A stretch of DNA of 6,756 nt from Clostridiaceae bacterium (GCA_016297555.1 JAEDGK010000106.1:1-6756), one strand, 5' to 3'. Positions 1 through 6,756 are shown, numbered from the stretch's first letter. Numbers and translations: made by a program. Notes: generated by a model not told the origin, from the letters alone.

Positions 1-1790
1 ATAACGATTACCTTTTCAAAAAGATCATTAATTCCCGTAAGAATGTTTTTAAGCCCCTTAACAATGGAATTGGTTTCGTTTTCGTTTTTGATAACGGTTC
101 CGATGCCGCCGCTGATAACGGACTGCTTCGTTGCCGAAAAGCTCATAACATTGCCGACAGCCGAAGAATACTGAGCCTTAATCTCTGCAACATCCGATGT
201 TTCGAAAATGTTCCAGCGGATAGCGTTTGCAACGGCAGAGCCTGTAACGGCGGGAACATATGCTTCTTGAATGAATTTTACGGCATTGTCAACCGCATTG
301 GTAAACTCGCCTGTCCAGCAATCCTTTGCGGCATTGAGGAAAGACTGATTTTTTGTAAGAACATTAAATATTGTGGGAACCTCTTTTACATCGAGAGTGC
401 CGAATATTGTGTTTCTGTACTGCCTGCCGAAGCAAACCGACCATTTATTCGGATTGTCAAATTCAATGCCGAAGCGTGATGCTCCGCTGTTTCCGAAAGC
501 AATATCATAATCCCATGCGGGGCCTGCATAAAGCGTGTCGCCGACGGGCTTATAGAAATATGAGCTTGTAAGCGCCGCGTCCTGATTTGACGACCACTCA
601 TTAAGAAGATAAAGCTTTGCAAGGGATTCAACATTGCAGTATTTGCCGAGCTCATTCATATCCGCACCGGAGAATATTGCGTCCTCAAGCTGCTGATAGC
701 AGCCGCTGATATATTCCATCTGAGCTTTTGAAGCATATTCGGGGGATTTCATAATAACAGGCTGGCTTCTCGTTGTAACAAAGCCGCAGATTTCATCGGC
801 ATATCTGTTTGCAAGCTCCATTTCGAGAATGTAGCCGCCCGTGATATTCTCGGGATCGTTGGGAATTTCAATCCATTTCTTTGTTCCTTCAAGCAGACCC
901 GAATATCCGCCGTAAACACCGCCTCTGGGCAGAGCTTCAATATCAACTTCGGGGTTTGCCTCCTCGTTTGCATCCTCAAGATTCTGAATGTTAACCCTTG
1001 TGCTGTCAACCTCAATTCTTGTGGTGAGGAGATAAGCTCCCTGATACTCGTTGTTTATATAAACATCAACGGGAGTGAAAAGCGGAGTGTAAGGCATACC
1101 TGCCTGCTGAGCAGTATAATAAGCAAGGCAGTTTCTGATAAGCGAAGTATCGGAGTGGTTGGCGATAAGGCTCCATTTTTTGCTCTTGCCCATTCCGAAT
1201 AGGTTTGTCTTTTTGTCAAGCTTAAGGTTATAGGGCTTTTTCTCCATATTCCAGGTGGAATTGCCTCTGCCCTTTATGTATTCCAAAACGCCTGCATATT
1301 CAACGGTAAGACCGTCTGCGCCGAAAATGCTGATTTTTCCGGCTTCTTTGTTTTCTTTGTCTGCATGGATATAATCAAGAGAACCGGACTCGGTTTCGAT
1401 AAATACCGAAGCGACCTTTGATTCCGTGATAAGCTTTAATTTATAGCTCTTATCGCCGCAGGTGAGAGTTACCTCTGATTTATCTTTAAGCGCAGTTGTG
1501 GACTTGCAGTCTGCAAGAGGCTGACCGTCAAGCAAAACCGCTCCGCTCGCCGAATAATCTACCTTAACCAAATCCGTGCTCATCGATGAGGGAACAAAGA
1601 GATAATAACAGCCGTCGTTTTCATTGAAGAACCAATCAACTCTTTTTTGAGCTCCTTTTTCGTTGAGATCGTCAAGAGCGGAAATAATTGAAAATTCGCT
1701 TATTCCTCCATTGTCAGCCGCGAATGCCGCAACGCCGAAAGATGAAAGCGAAATTACAGCCGCCAGCAAAACAGCTAAAAACCTTTTCAT
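1..1790 (-). CDS. Secreted CotH-family kinase-like protein, C-terminus cut off by window edge
   Basis: This open frame has 596 codons from an ATG at 1790 and no stop before the window's left edge, so it is partial. Residues 1-25 form a signal peptide: a KR start, a hydrophobic core, and a likely cut after AFA near residue 24. Residues 30-125 look like a beta-rich N-terminal domain. The CotH kinase core (PF08757 type) follows: RGNSTW at 175-180, LFGMGKSKKWSLIAN at 197-211, and VYINNEYQGAYLLTTRIEV at about 243-261. The putative catalytic Asp404 sits in NQD, with the metal-binding pair D427/D429 in WDYDIAFG. B. subtilis CotH is an atypical secretory-pathway kinase that phosphorylates spore-coat proteins. 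Here the signal peptide points to export, and the substrate is unknown. Residues 575-596 look amphipathic. Eleven of its 13 arginines are AGA/AGG, more than in the gene upstream. The family call is firm; kinase activity is inferred from motifs. Confidence 0.9.
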   Translation of the reverse strand, partial: MKRFLAVLLAAVISLSSFGVAAFAADNGGISEFSIISALDDLNEKGAQKRVDWFFNENDGCYYLFVPSSMSTDLVKVDYSASGAVLLDGQPLADCKSTTALKDKSEVTLTCGDKSYKLKLITESKVASVFIETESGSLDYIHADKENKEAGKISIFGADGLTVEYAGVLEYIKGRGNSTWNMEKKPYNLKLDKKTNLFGMGKSKKWSLIANHSDTSLIRNCLAYYTAQQAGMPYTPLFTPVDVYINNEYQGAYLLTTRIEVDSTRVNIQNLEDANEEANPEVDIEALPRGGVYGGYSGLLEGTKKWIEIPNDPENITGGYILEMELANRYADEICGFVTTRSQPVIMKSPEYASKAQMEYISGCYQQLEDAIFSGADMNELGKYCNVESLAKLYLLNEWSSNQDAALTSSYFYKPVGDTLYAGPAWDYDIAFGNSGASRFGIEFDNPNKWSVCFGRQYRNTIFGTLDVKEVPTIFNVLTKNQSFLNAAKDCWTGEFTNAVDNAVKFIQEAYVPAVTGSAVANAIRWNIFETSDVAEIKAQYSSAVGNVMSFSATKQSVISGGIGTVIKNENETNSIVKGLKNILTGINDLFEKVIV

Positions 1791-1797
1791 TTCATAA

Positions 1798-1803
1798 CCT
1801 CCG
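1798..1803 (-). promoter_or_regulatory. Ribosome binding site of the CotH-family gene
   Basis: CGGAGG lies seven bases before the ATG at 1790 and supports that start. Another ATG at 1795 is out of frame and meets TGA after two codons, so it is not the start. Confidence 0.8.
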
Positions 1804-1817
1804 TAATATTATTTGTT

Positions 1818-1843
1818 AAATTCTACTACTTACGAGTAAATTT
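1818..1843 (-). repeat. Imperfect inverted repeat overlapping the promoter (possible operator)
   Basis: The arms AAATTTACT and AGTAGAATTT are complementary over nine pairs with one bulged base, separated by seven bases. The element runs from the last base of the -35 box through the whole -10 box. A repressor bound here would block RNA polymerase. This is inferred from position and symmetry only; AT-rich promoters can form such matches by chance. Confidence 0.3.
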
Positions 1844-1848
1844 GTCAA
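1820..1848 (-). promoter_or_regulatory. Sigma-A-type promoter of the CotH-family gene
   Basis: A perfect -35 box TTGACA (1848-1843) is followed by a 17-base spacer and a -10 box TAGAAT (1825-1820, five of six consensus bases). Transcription should start near 1813, giving a leader of about 20 bases that holds the ribosome binding site. The -35 box begins six bases beyond the phosphohexomutase stop codon. The pattern fits the housekeeping sigma factor rather than the mother-cell sporulation sigmas. Confidence 0.8.
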
Positions 1849-1854
1849 AGTCTT

Positions 1855-3483
1855 TCAACGAATAATTTCGGACAGCTTTGCGCCTATGCTTAGTTTTCTC
1901 TCCTGAGCCTGCTCTCTGCCGCTTCCTTTGACGGAAAAATACATTTTCAGCTTCGGCTCCGTTCCCGAGGGTCTGACCGCCGCCCAAGAGCCGTCGGCAA
2001 AATCAAAGCGAAGCACATTTTCTTTGGGCAAGCCGTCAATTCCTTTTGAATAGTCTGCAAGTTTTTCAAGGTCGCTGAACATTTCTGCGCCGTTTTCGCG
2101 CAGATAAGACATTGCGGCTTTTATTTTTTCCGCGCCCTCTTTTCCTTTAAGCACAAAGGTTTCAAGGCAGTCGTAATAATATCCGAACTCGGCATAAATA
2201 TCATTGAGCGCGTCAACGAGAGTTTTGCCCACACTTTTATGATAAGCCGCCATTTCGGCAATCAGCATTGAAGCGGAAACCGCGTCCTTATCCCGCGCAT
2301 GAGTTCCCGCAAGATATCCGTAGCTTTCCTCGTAGCCGAAAAGGAAGGTATTCTCTCCGCTCCTTTCCCAATCGCATATTTTTTCGCCTATATACTTAAA
2401 GCCTGTTAAAGTCTGCACGGTTTTAACTCCGTATTTTTCGGCAATCGCCGCTCCGAGTCCGCTCGTGACGATAGTTTTGACTACCGCCGCGTTTTCAGGC
2501 AGAGAGTCTTTTTTGAATTTGAGGATAAAATCCATAAGCAACGCGCCCGTCTGATTGCCCGTGAGCAAAACATATTCATCTCCGCAGCGCACGCCGACTC
2601 CAACTCTGTCACAGTCGGGATCCGTGCCGATGACTATATCGGCGCATTCCCTGCGAGCCTGAGCGAGTGCAAGAGTTAAAGCGTCTTTTTCCTCGGGATT
2701 TGGAGAGCGCACCGTTGAAAAATCGCCGTCGGGCAACTCCTGCTCCCTGACAACGGAAACATTTCTTCCCTCAAGAATTCTGCGCACGGGGATGTTGCCC
2801 GTGCCGTGAAGCGGGGTGTAGACTATTTTTAAATCAGACGGCTCATCGTAAAGACTGAGCTTTTTGACCTGCTCCAAAAACGCTCCGAGCGTTTCCTCGC
2901 CGATATACACGAGCATATCGCTCTTTTCTGCTTCGGCAAGTGAAATGGAGGGAATATTTTTGATGTCATCAACGGCATTTACACATTCAATAACCCTGTC
3001 GGCATATTTCGGAACAAGCTGACAGCCGTTTTCATCATAAACCTTATAGCCGTTGTATTCTTTGGGATTGTGGCTTGCGGTGATAACAATACCCGCCGTG
3101 CAGCCGTGATATCTGACGGCAAAGGAAAGCACGGGCGTGGGCATAAGCGTTTCAAAAAAATACACTTTAATCCCCGCGGCGCACAGCACTCCCGCCGCCG
3201 TCTCGGCAAAAGCGCGGGAATTGTTTCTTGAATCATATGCTATTGCCACGGATTTTTCTCCGCTGAAATTTTTGCAGAGATAGTCGGCAAGTCCTTTTGT
3301 AGCCTTGGCAACGGTGTATTTATTCATTCTGTTTGCGCCCGCTCCCATAATTCCGCGCAAACCGCCCGTTCCGAACTCAAGCTCTTTATAAAATCTGTCG
3401 TCAAGCTCGGCTTTATCGGTTATTGCTTCAAGCTCTTTTCGGGTTTCTTCATCAAATGTCAGCCAGTATTCATAACCGTTCAT
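1855..3483 (-). CDS. pgcA: Phosphoglucomutase/phosphomannomutase, PgcA type (alpha-D-phosphohexomutase)
   Basis: This 542-residue cytoplasmic enzyme interconverts hexose 1-phosphate and hexose 6-phosphate, mainly glucose and possibly mannose, through a phosphoserine. All family landmarks are present: FGTGGLRG at 37-44; the active-site loop TASHNP at 135-140 with phosphorylatable Ser137; the metal loop DPDCDR at 288-293; the sugar-recognition loop GYEESYG at 383-389; and the C-terminal phosphate-binding loop RPSGTEP at 504-510. The length is slightly below B. subtilis PgcA (about 580 residues) and nothing is missing. The ATG start has an AAGGA site nine bases upstream that overlaps the stop of the mannosidase gene, so the two are co-transcribed. 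It can feed glycolysis or supply glucose 1-phosphate for UDP-glucose and envelope polymers. Motifs do not settle whether glucose or mannose phosphates are preferred. No terminator follows it. Confidence 0.95.
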   Translation of the reverse strand: MNGYEYWLTFDEETRKELEAITDKAELDDRFYKELEFGTGGLRGIMGAGANRMNKYTVAKATKGLADYLCKNFSGEKSVAIAYDSRNNSRAFAETAAGVLCAAGIKVYFFETLMPTPVLSFAVRYHGCTAGIVITASHNPKEYNGYKVYDENGCQLVPKYADRVIECVNAVDDIKNIPSISLAEAEKSDMLVYIGEETLGAFLEQVKKLSLYDEPSDLKIVYTPLHGTGNIPVRRILEGRNVSVVREQELPDGDFSTVRSPNPEEKDALTLALAQARRECADIVIGTDPDCDRVGVGVRCGDEYVLLTGNQTGALLMDFILKFKKDSLPENAAVVKTIVTSGLGAAIAEKYGVKTVQTLTGFKYIGEKICDWERSGENTFLFGYEESYGYLAGTHARDKDAVSASMLIAEMAAYHKSVGKTLVDALNDIYAEFGYYYDCLETFVLKGKEGAEKIKAAMSYLRENGAEMFSDLEKLADYSKGIDGLPKENVLRFDFADGSWAAVRPSGTEPKLKMYFSVKGSGREQAQERKLSIGAKLSEIIR

Positions 3484-3492
3484 TAAAACACA

Positions 3493-3498
3493 TCCTTT
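3493..3498 (-). promoter_or_regulatory. Ribosome binding site of the phosphohexomutase gene, overlapping the upstream stop
   Basis: AAAGGA shares bases with the TAA stop codon (3499-3497) of the mannosidase gene and lies nine bases before the ATG at 3483. Ribosomes ending on the mannosidase would be placed at this site, which suggests translational coupling. An ATG at 3493 is out of frame with the enzyme. Confidence 0.7.
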
Positions 3499-6439
3499 AT
3501 TTTATATTAAAGCCGAGAGTAATAAGCTCAAACGGCGAATAATTAACCTCTTCCGCTCTGCCCGTTTCATCCTCGAGCAAATTCAGAATTGCCGCCTCGC
3601 ACGGAATCTTCAGAGTACCTCTTGCTCCGTTTTGCTCGCTCAGGCGCACAACGATATATTTTCCGTTTTCGGAAAGCTTGACAGCTTGAAGCCAAAGCGG
3701 CGAAAAATCGGGCAGAGAGCCGCCGATATCGGCGCGTCTGAGCGGAATGTTATACTCAAACGCCAGCTCGTTAACACGGGCTGAAACGGCGTCTCCCCCG
3801 TGGGGATAAATCATATAGCAAAAATCGTGAGTTCCCATATCCGAGGTCGGGTCGGGTCTTATCGTTGCTCTGAGCAAGGAAAGCGCCATTGTTGCTCCGA
3901 GCGCCGAAACGCCGTATTTCCCTTCGTTTATGAGAGCAACTCCGCCCCCCTGCTCCGCCATATCGCACCATTTATGGTGGCAAACCTCAAAGCGTGCCTG
4001 CTGCCAGCTTGTGTTTCTGTGGGTTTCGCGGCGGATTATGCCCGCCGAGGTGTCGCAAAGCAGCTCTCGGCTGAGAACATTGCAGCCGAATTCCGCCTTG
4101 ACAAGCTTATGCTTCTCTTGCCAGTCAACGATATTTTCAACCTCAATACCTTTTGAGCGGCGGAAAAGACGCAATTTTAGGCTCCAGCGGCTCTCGCCTG
4201 CGGCAAGCACGGCTGAAAACTGCGCACATTCGCCGTCCGCTTTTTCAAAGCAAAGCGGCTTTTCAACTCCGATATCGCAGGGCTTGTCTTTATAATCGGG
4301 CAGAATATCCCACGCATCATAATTGCCCGGAGTGTCGCTGTACATTCTAAGCTTATTGAAATCACCGTTGACCCACTCGCGGCAAAGCTCTTTATCATAA
4401 AGCGAAATAATACTGCCGTCGGGCGCAAAGCGGACGGTATAAAACGGAGTTTCCGCCGTCTCGCCGTCAAATTGAAGCCAATCCGACTCCTTTGTCGGGC
4501 GTTTGATTTTTCCGCACGAAAGCGCGCCGATTTCTGGAACGGCATAAAAGCCTTTTATGCCCTTTCTGACAAAGCCGCCGTTTTCATCCGGAATGAATTC
4601 AACGGAGTTTCTGTCAAAATTGAGAGTGTTAAAATAGTCCGAGCCGTTTCCGATTATTTCGGAAAGCTCCTTTTCTATGTATTCATAATCTTCAATCGCG
4701 TCACGGTAAACGGGAGTAATGTGGCTGCCGGGCAAAATATCGTGAAACTGATTTATCATCAGCTTTTTATAACATTCCCTGATTTTTTCGGCGGGATATT
4801 CGGCGCCGTTCCTCATTCGCAGAACCGAGAGCAGCTCCGCATCGCGCAGCATAAATTCAAGCTTTCTATTATACTCTTTGAGCTTTGACTTTGTGGTAAA
4901 GGTTCCGCGGTGCATTTCGAGATAAAGCTCTCCGTCCCATACAGAAAGAGATTCGTTGCCGTCAAAGTTGTTTTTCAAAAATTCCGACGCGCCCGTGTGC
5001 TCCGTTTCGGGCATAACGGAAAGCTTTGAAAAGCGGCGCATAAGCTCAACCATTTCTTCGGTTGCTCCGCTTCCGCCGTCGCCGTAACCAAACATCTGCA
5101 AGGTTTGCCCGCCCTCATTTTTATCCTGATAAGCGTCCCAATTCTCCTGAATCTGGCTCGGCATATTCCATGCAATGAAATGAGTCGGCGGAACGCAGGC
5201 ATAAACCTGCGAGCCGTCTATTCCGCGCCAGATAAAATTGTTGTGGGGAAATCTGTTGGTATCGTTCCATGTTGACATCTTGTTTGAAACAAAATAGTCA
5301 ACTCCGCTCTTTTTAAGTATCTGCGGCAAAATCCAGCTGTTGCCGAAAACATCGGGCAGCCAGCAGTTATTGACGGTTATGCCGAATTTCTCCCTGAAAT
5401 AGCTCTGCCCGTAAAGGCATTGGCGCACAAGGCTCTCGCAAGCGGGAATATTGCAGTCAGGCTCAACATACATTGCGCCCACAGGCTCAAATCTGCCCTC
5501 TGCTATGCGCTTTTTAAGCTCCTTAAACACCTCGGGATAATATTTTTCAACCGTTTCATAGGTATAAGCCTGAGTATGGGCATATTTGAAATCGGGATAT
5601 TTATCCATAAGGCGGAGCTGGATAAGCACCGTTCTCAAATTCTTCTGAACGGCGTGTATTCTGCGCCAATAGTAAGCAATGTCAAGATGGGAATGGGCAA
5701 CGAGCGCAACTCTGCCGCTTCCTTTATAGTTTGTATTTGAAAAAATGTTTTTCTCAATGTAATCCGAAGCCGCCTTTATCTGCTCATCGCACGGCTCGTC
5801 AAAATCAATCAGATTAAACGCAGAATCAAGCCCGCCAATAACCATTGCGGAAAAATCCTCGCTGAAAGCTCCGCTCAGAGCCGCGTCAAGCAGCAACTCC
5901 GCATCATAAACAAGCGATTGAACGGCTTCGTTGACAACGGCTATGTATCCGCCCTCAAAAATCTGCCTGCATCCTCTGACGCTCAGGCTCTCGGGATTTC
6001 TCTCGTCATCGGGCTTTGAGCGGTTGTAGCCCATAATCTCAAAATGAAGCTTTCTTTCGCTCACATAATCCGAAAGATTTATTCTTTCTCTGTTAGGGTC
6101 AATTCCTCCGACATAAACGCCGTTGACCTTAACTATCATTTCGGCGGCGGTTTTAAGCGAAAAGCAATATTTTTTACCGACCAAATGCTCGGGCAGCTCA
6201 AAATCAGCTTCAATGAACGCCGTGCCGTCGGGCGTAAAATACATATCGCCTTTGTTAAGCGGTCTCGGCTGTTTATCGTAAAATTCGAATTTCATTTCGG
6301 AAACCTGCCGCGCTTCGCGCACGGTAAAGCTTGTGATTTCGATTTTTTCGCGGTAAATATATCTTTTCAGCCACCCGAAGCGCAGCGTTATCCATTCCTC
6401 GGGGCGCATACTTCTTCTCTGAACTTTAATGTGTGCCAC
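3497..6439 (-). CDS. Cytoplasmic alpha-mannosidase, glycoside hydrolase family 38
   Basis: This 980-residue retaining alpha-mannosidase should release terminal alpha-mannose from oligosaccharides or glycoside fragments. It has no signal peptide or membrane segment, so it probably acts on imported substrates. Likely layout: an N-terminal beta domain (about 1-235), the zinc-dependent GH38 catalytic barrel (about 243-500), a helical middle domain (about 505-590), and C-terminal beta domains (about 660-975). By homology to Golgi mannosidase II, the zinc ligands are His251 and Asp253 in HSHLD, Asp363 in LPDVFGNS (also the nucleophile) and His566 in FHDILPGS. FGYGDGG at 450-456 and RPDPTSDMGTHDF at 861-873 are further family signatures. 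The start is GTG, set by a GAGGTG site; TGA lies directly before it in frame, so no earlier start is possible. Met11 is a weaker alternative. A narrow role like MngB (mannosylglycerate) cannot be excluded, but no partner gene supports it. Confidence 0.94.
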   Translation of the reverse strand: MAHIKVQRRSMRPEEWITLRFGWLKRYIYREKIEITSFTVREARQVSEMKFEFYDKQPRPLNKGDMYFTPDGTAFIEADFELPEHLVGKKYCFSLKTAAEMIVKVNGVYVGGIDPNRERINLSDYVSERKLHFEIMGYNRSKPDDERNPESLSVRGCRQIFEGGYIAVVNEAVQSLVYDAELLLDAALSGAFSEDFSAMVIGGLDSAFNLIDFDEPCDEQIKAASDYIEKNIFSNTNYKGSGRVALVAHSHLDIAYYWRRIHAVQKNLRTVLIQLRLMDKYPDFKYAHTQAYTYETVEKYYPEVFKELKKRIAEGRFEPVGAMYVEPDCNIPACESLVRQCLYGQSYFREKFGITVNNCWLPDVFGNSWILPQILKKSGVDYFVSNKMSTWNDTNRFPHNNFIWRGIDGSQVYACVPPTHFIAWNMPSQIQENWDAYQDKNEGGQTLQMFGYGDGGSGATEEMVELMRRFSKLSVMPETEHTGASEFLKNNFDGNESLSVWDGELYLEMHRGTFTTKSKLKEYNRKLEFMLRDAELLSVLRMRNGAEYPAEKIRECYKKLMINQFHDILPGSHITPVYRDAIEDYEYIEKELSEIIGNGSDYFNTLNFDRNSVEFIPDENGGFVRKGIKGFYAVPEIGALSCGKIKRPTKESDWLQFDGETAETPFYTVRFAPDGSIISLYDKELCREWVNGDFNKLRMYSDTPGNYDAWDILPDYKDKPCDIGVEKPLCFEKADGECAQFSAVLAAGESRWSLKLRLFRRSKGIEVENIVDWQEKHKLVKAEFGCNVLSRELLCDTSAGIIRRETHRNTSWQQARFEVCHHKWCDMAEQGGGVALINEGKYGVSALGATMALSLLRATIRPDPTSDMGTHDFCYMIYPHGGDAVSARVNELAFEYNIPLRRADIGGSLPDFSPLWLQAVKLSENGKYIVVRLSEQNGARGTLKIPCEAAILNLLEDETGRAEEVNYSPFELITLGFNIK

Positions 6440-6445
6440 TCAATT

Positions 6446-6451
6446 CACCTC
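6446..6451 (-). promoter_or_regulatory. Ribosome binding site deciding the GTG start of the mannosidase
   Basis: GAGGTG lies six bases before the GTG at 6439 and shares bases with the TGA stop (6452-6450) of the NifU-like gene. The in-frame TGA at 6442-6440 rules out an upstream start. The overlap suggests re-initiation by ribosomes leaving the NifU-like frame. Confidence 0.65.
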
Positions 6452-6683
6452 AAACATCCTGAAAATAAGGCCTTTTGCGTATTCCGACAACTTTGACCGT
6501 TTCGCCGAGATCCTCAAAAATTCTCTGCTCAATCCACGAAAGGCAGCGGTCAAGTATCAGGCATTTGGAGCATTCTCCCTGAAGCACAACGGTAACCTCA
6601 TCGCCCTCCTGCCTGAGAAATGTTATCTCTCCGCCGTCGCCCTGAAGGCGGGTGCGGATATAGCCGTTGATATATTCCTCCAT
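6450..6683 (-). CDS. Stand-alone NifU C-terminal-domain-like Fe-S protein
   Basis: This small acidic cytoplasmic protein of 77 residues resembles the C-terminal domain of NifU (PF01106), which holds an Fe-S cluster, usually at a dimer interface, and passes it to target proteins. Seen in the sequence: an N-terminal helix leading into LQGDGGEI (13-20), matching the family's LxxDGGD/E element; a strand at about 28-35 (DEVTVVLQ); the cluster motif GECSKC (36-41) with Cys38 and Cys41; then a helix (about 48-58) and a final strand VKVVGI. A third cysteine, Cys47, is not part of the usual motif. The protein covers only this domain, as in short Firmicutes NifU-like proteins. The start is an ATG with a perfect AAAGGAGG seven bases upstream. 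It leads the operon and is separated from the mannosidase by ten bases. The family call rests on motif reading; the function in a sugar operon is unknown. Confidence 0.78.
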   Translation of the reverse strand: MEEYINGYIRTRLQGDGGEITFLRQEGDEVTVVLQGECSKCLILDRCLSWIEQRIFEDLGETVKVVGIRKRPYFQDV

Positions 6684-6690
6684 TAAAAAG

Positions 6691-6698
6691 CCTCCTTT
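6691..6698 (-). promoter_or_regulatory. Consensus ribosome binding site of the NifU-like gene
   Basis: AAAGGAGG, fully complementary to the 16S rRNA tail, lies seven bases before the ATG at 6683. It confirms the start of this small gene and argues that it is really translated. Confidence 0.85.
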
Positions 6699-6713
6699 TC
6701 GCCTAACATTTTA

Positions 6714-6742
6714 AGTATAACAGCAACTTTCGCCCGCCGCAA
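6714..6742 (-). promoter_or_regulatory. Probable extended -10 promoter of the NifU-mannosidase-pgm operon
   Basis: TATACT (6719-6714) is preceded by TG one base upstream (6722-6721), which makes an extended -10 element. A weak -35 box, TTGCGG (6742-6737), lies 17 bases upstream. Transcription would start near 6707, just before the AAAGGAGG site. The -35 match is only three of six, so the call rests on the extended -10 and its position. The window ends at 6756, so an upstream gene and a longer operon cannot be excluded. Confidence 0.5.
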
Positions 6743-6756
6743 CGCAATTATCGAAT

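Noticed and set aside
267..1015. Short frames on both strands (267-479, 371-571, 386-655, 749-1015)
   Set aside because: They lie inside the CotH-family gene, whose motifs fix the true frame. Their translations look random.
1793..1795. ATG just upstream of the CotH-family start
   Set aside because: It is out of frame and meets TGA after two codons, so it is neither an alternative start nor a meaningful leader peptide.
3484..3496. Possible separate promoter for the phosphohexomutase in the 13-base gap
   Set aside because: The gap is too short, and the A/T-rich bases are explained by the stop codon and ribosome site.
3800..4888. Plus-strand open frames of 118, 121 and 138 residues inside the mannosidase gene (3800-4156, 3930-4295, 4472-4888)
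   Set aside because: They are antisense to a well-conserved GH38 gene, show no recognisable domain, and overlap each other. They are shadows of codon bias in the real frame.
6044..6496. Plus-strand frame of 150 residues across the mannosidase start and the NifU-like end
   Set aside because: It runs antisense to two supported genes and has no family resemblance, so it is treated as chance.
6685..6698. Small inverted repeat AAAAG-GAGG-CTTTT around the NifU-like ribosome binding site
   Set aside because: The stem has a single G-C pair and leaves the GAGG in the loop. It is too weak for an RNA switch and is expected from an A-rich ribosome site followed by T's.

Overview
The window looks like chromosomal sequence from a Gram-positive gut-type Clostridia (Oscillospiraceae/Ruminococcaceae-like). 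The support is strong AGGAGG-type ribosome binding sites, a near-consensus sigma-A promoter, moderate GC (about 42-57% in the lines I sampled), and a secreted CotH-family kinase of the kind common in gut Clostridia. This placement is inferred from gene style and was not confirmed by any search.

All four genes lie on the minus strand, so the biological order runs from high to low coordinates. At the right edge, an extended -10 promoter (about 6714-6742) and a perfect AAAGGAGG site precede a 77-residue stand-alone NifU-like Fe-S protein (6450-6683). Ten bases later comes a 980-residue cytoplasmic GH38 alpha-mannosidase (3497-6439, GTG start). Thirteen bases after that comes a 542-residue PgcA-type phosphohexomutase (1855-3483). 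In both junctions the ribosome binding site of the downstream gene overlaps the stop codon of the upstream gene, so the three genes form one tightly packed, probably translationally coupled operon.

A 64-base gap follows. It has no visible terminator but carries a very good sigma-A promoter (TTGACA, 17 bases, TAGAAT) overlapped by an imperfect palindrome. This promoter drives a secreted CotH-family kinase-like protein (1-1790), which runs off the left edge of the window and so lacks its C-terminus here.

The GH38 enzyme would release mannose from imported manno-oligosaccharides or glycan fragments. The phosphohexomutase links hexose 1-phosphates and 6-phosphates to glycolysis and to cell-envelope sugar nucleotides. 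Why a NifU-type Fe-S scaffold leads this sugar operon is unclear. No transporter or mannose kinase is in view. There are no RNA genes, CRISPR arrays, insertion sequences or large repeats, and no gene-free stretch over 300 bases. I see no strong evidence for a new multi-gene system. The points most worth a second look are the NifU-like leader gene with its extra cysteine and the vegetative-type promoter of the CotH gene.
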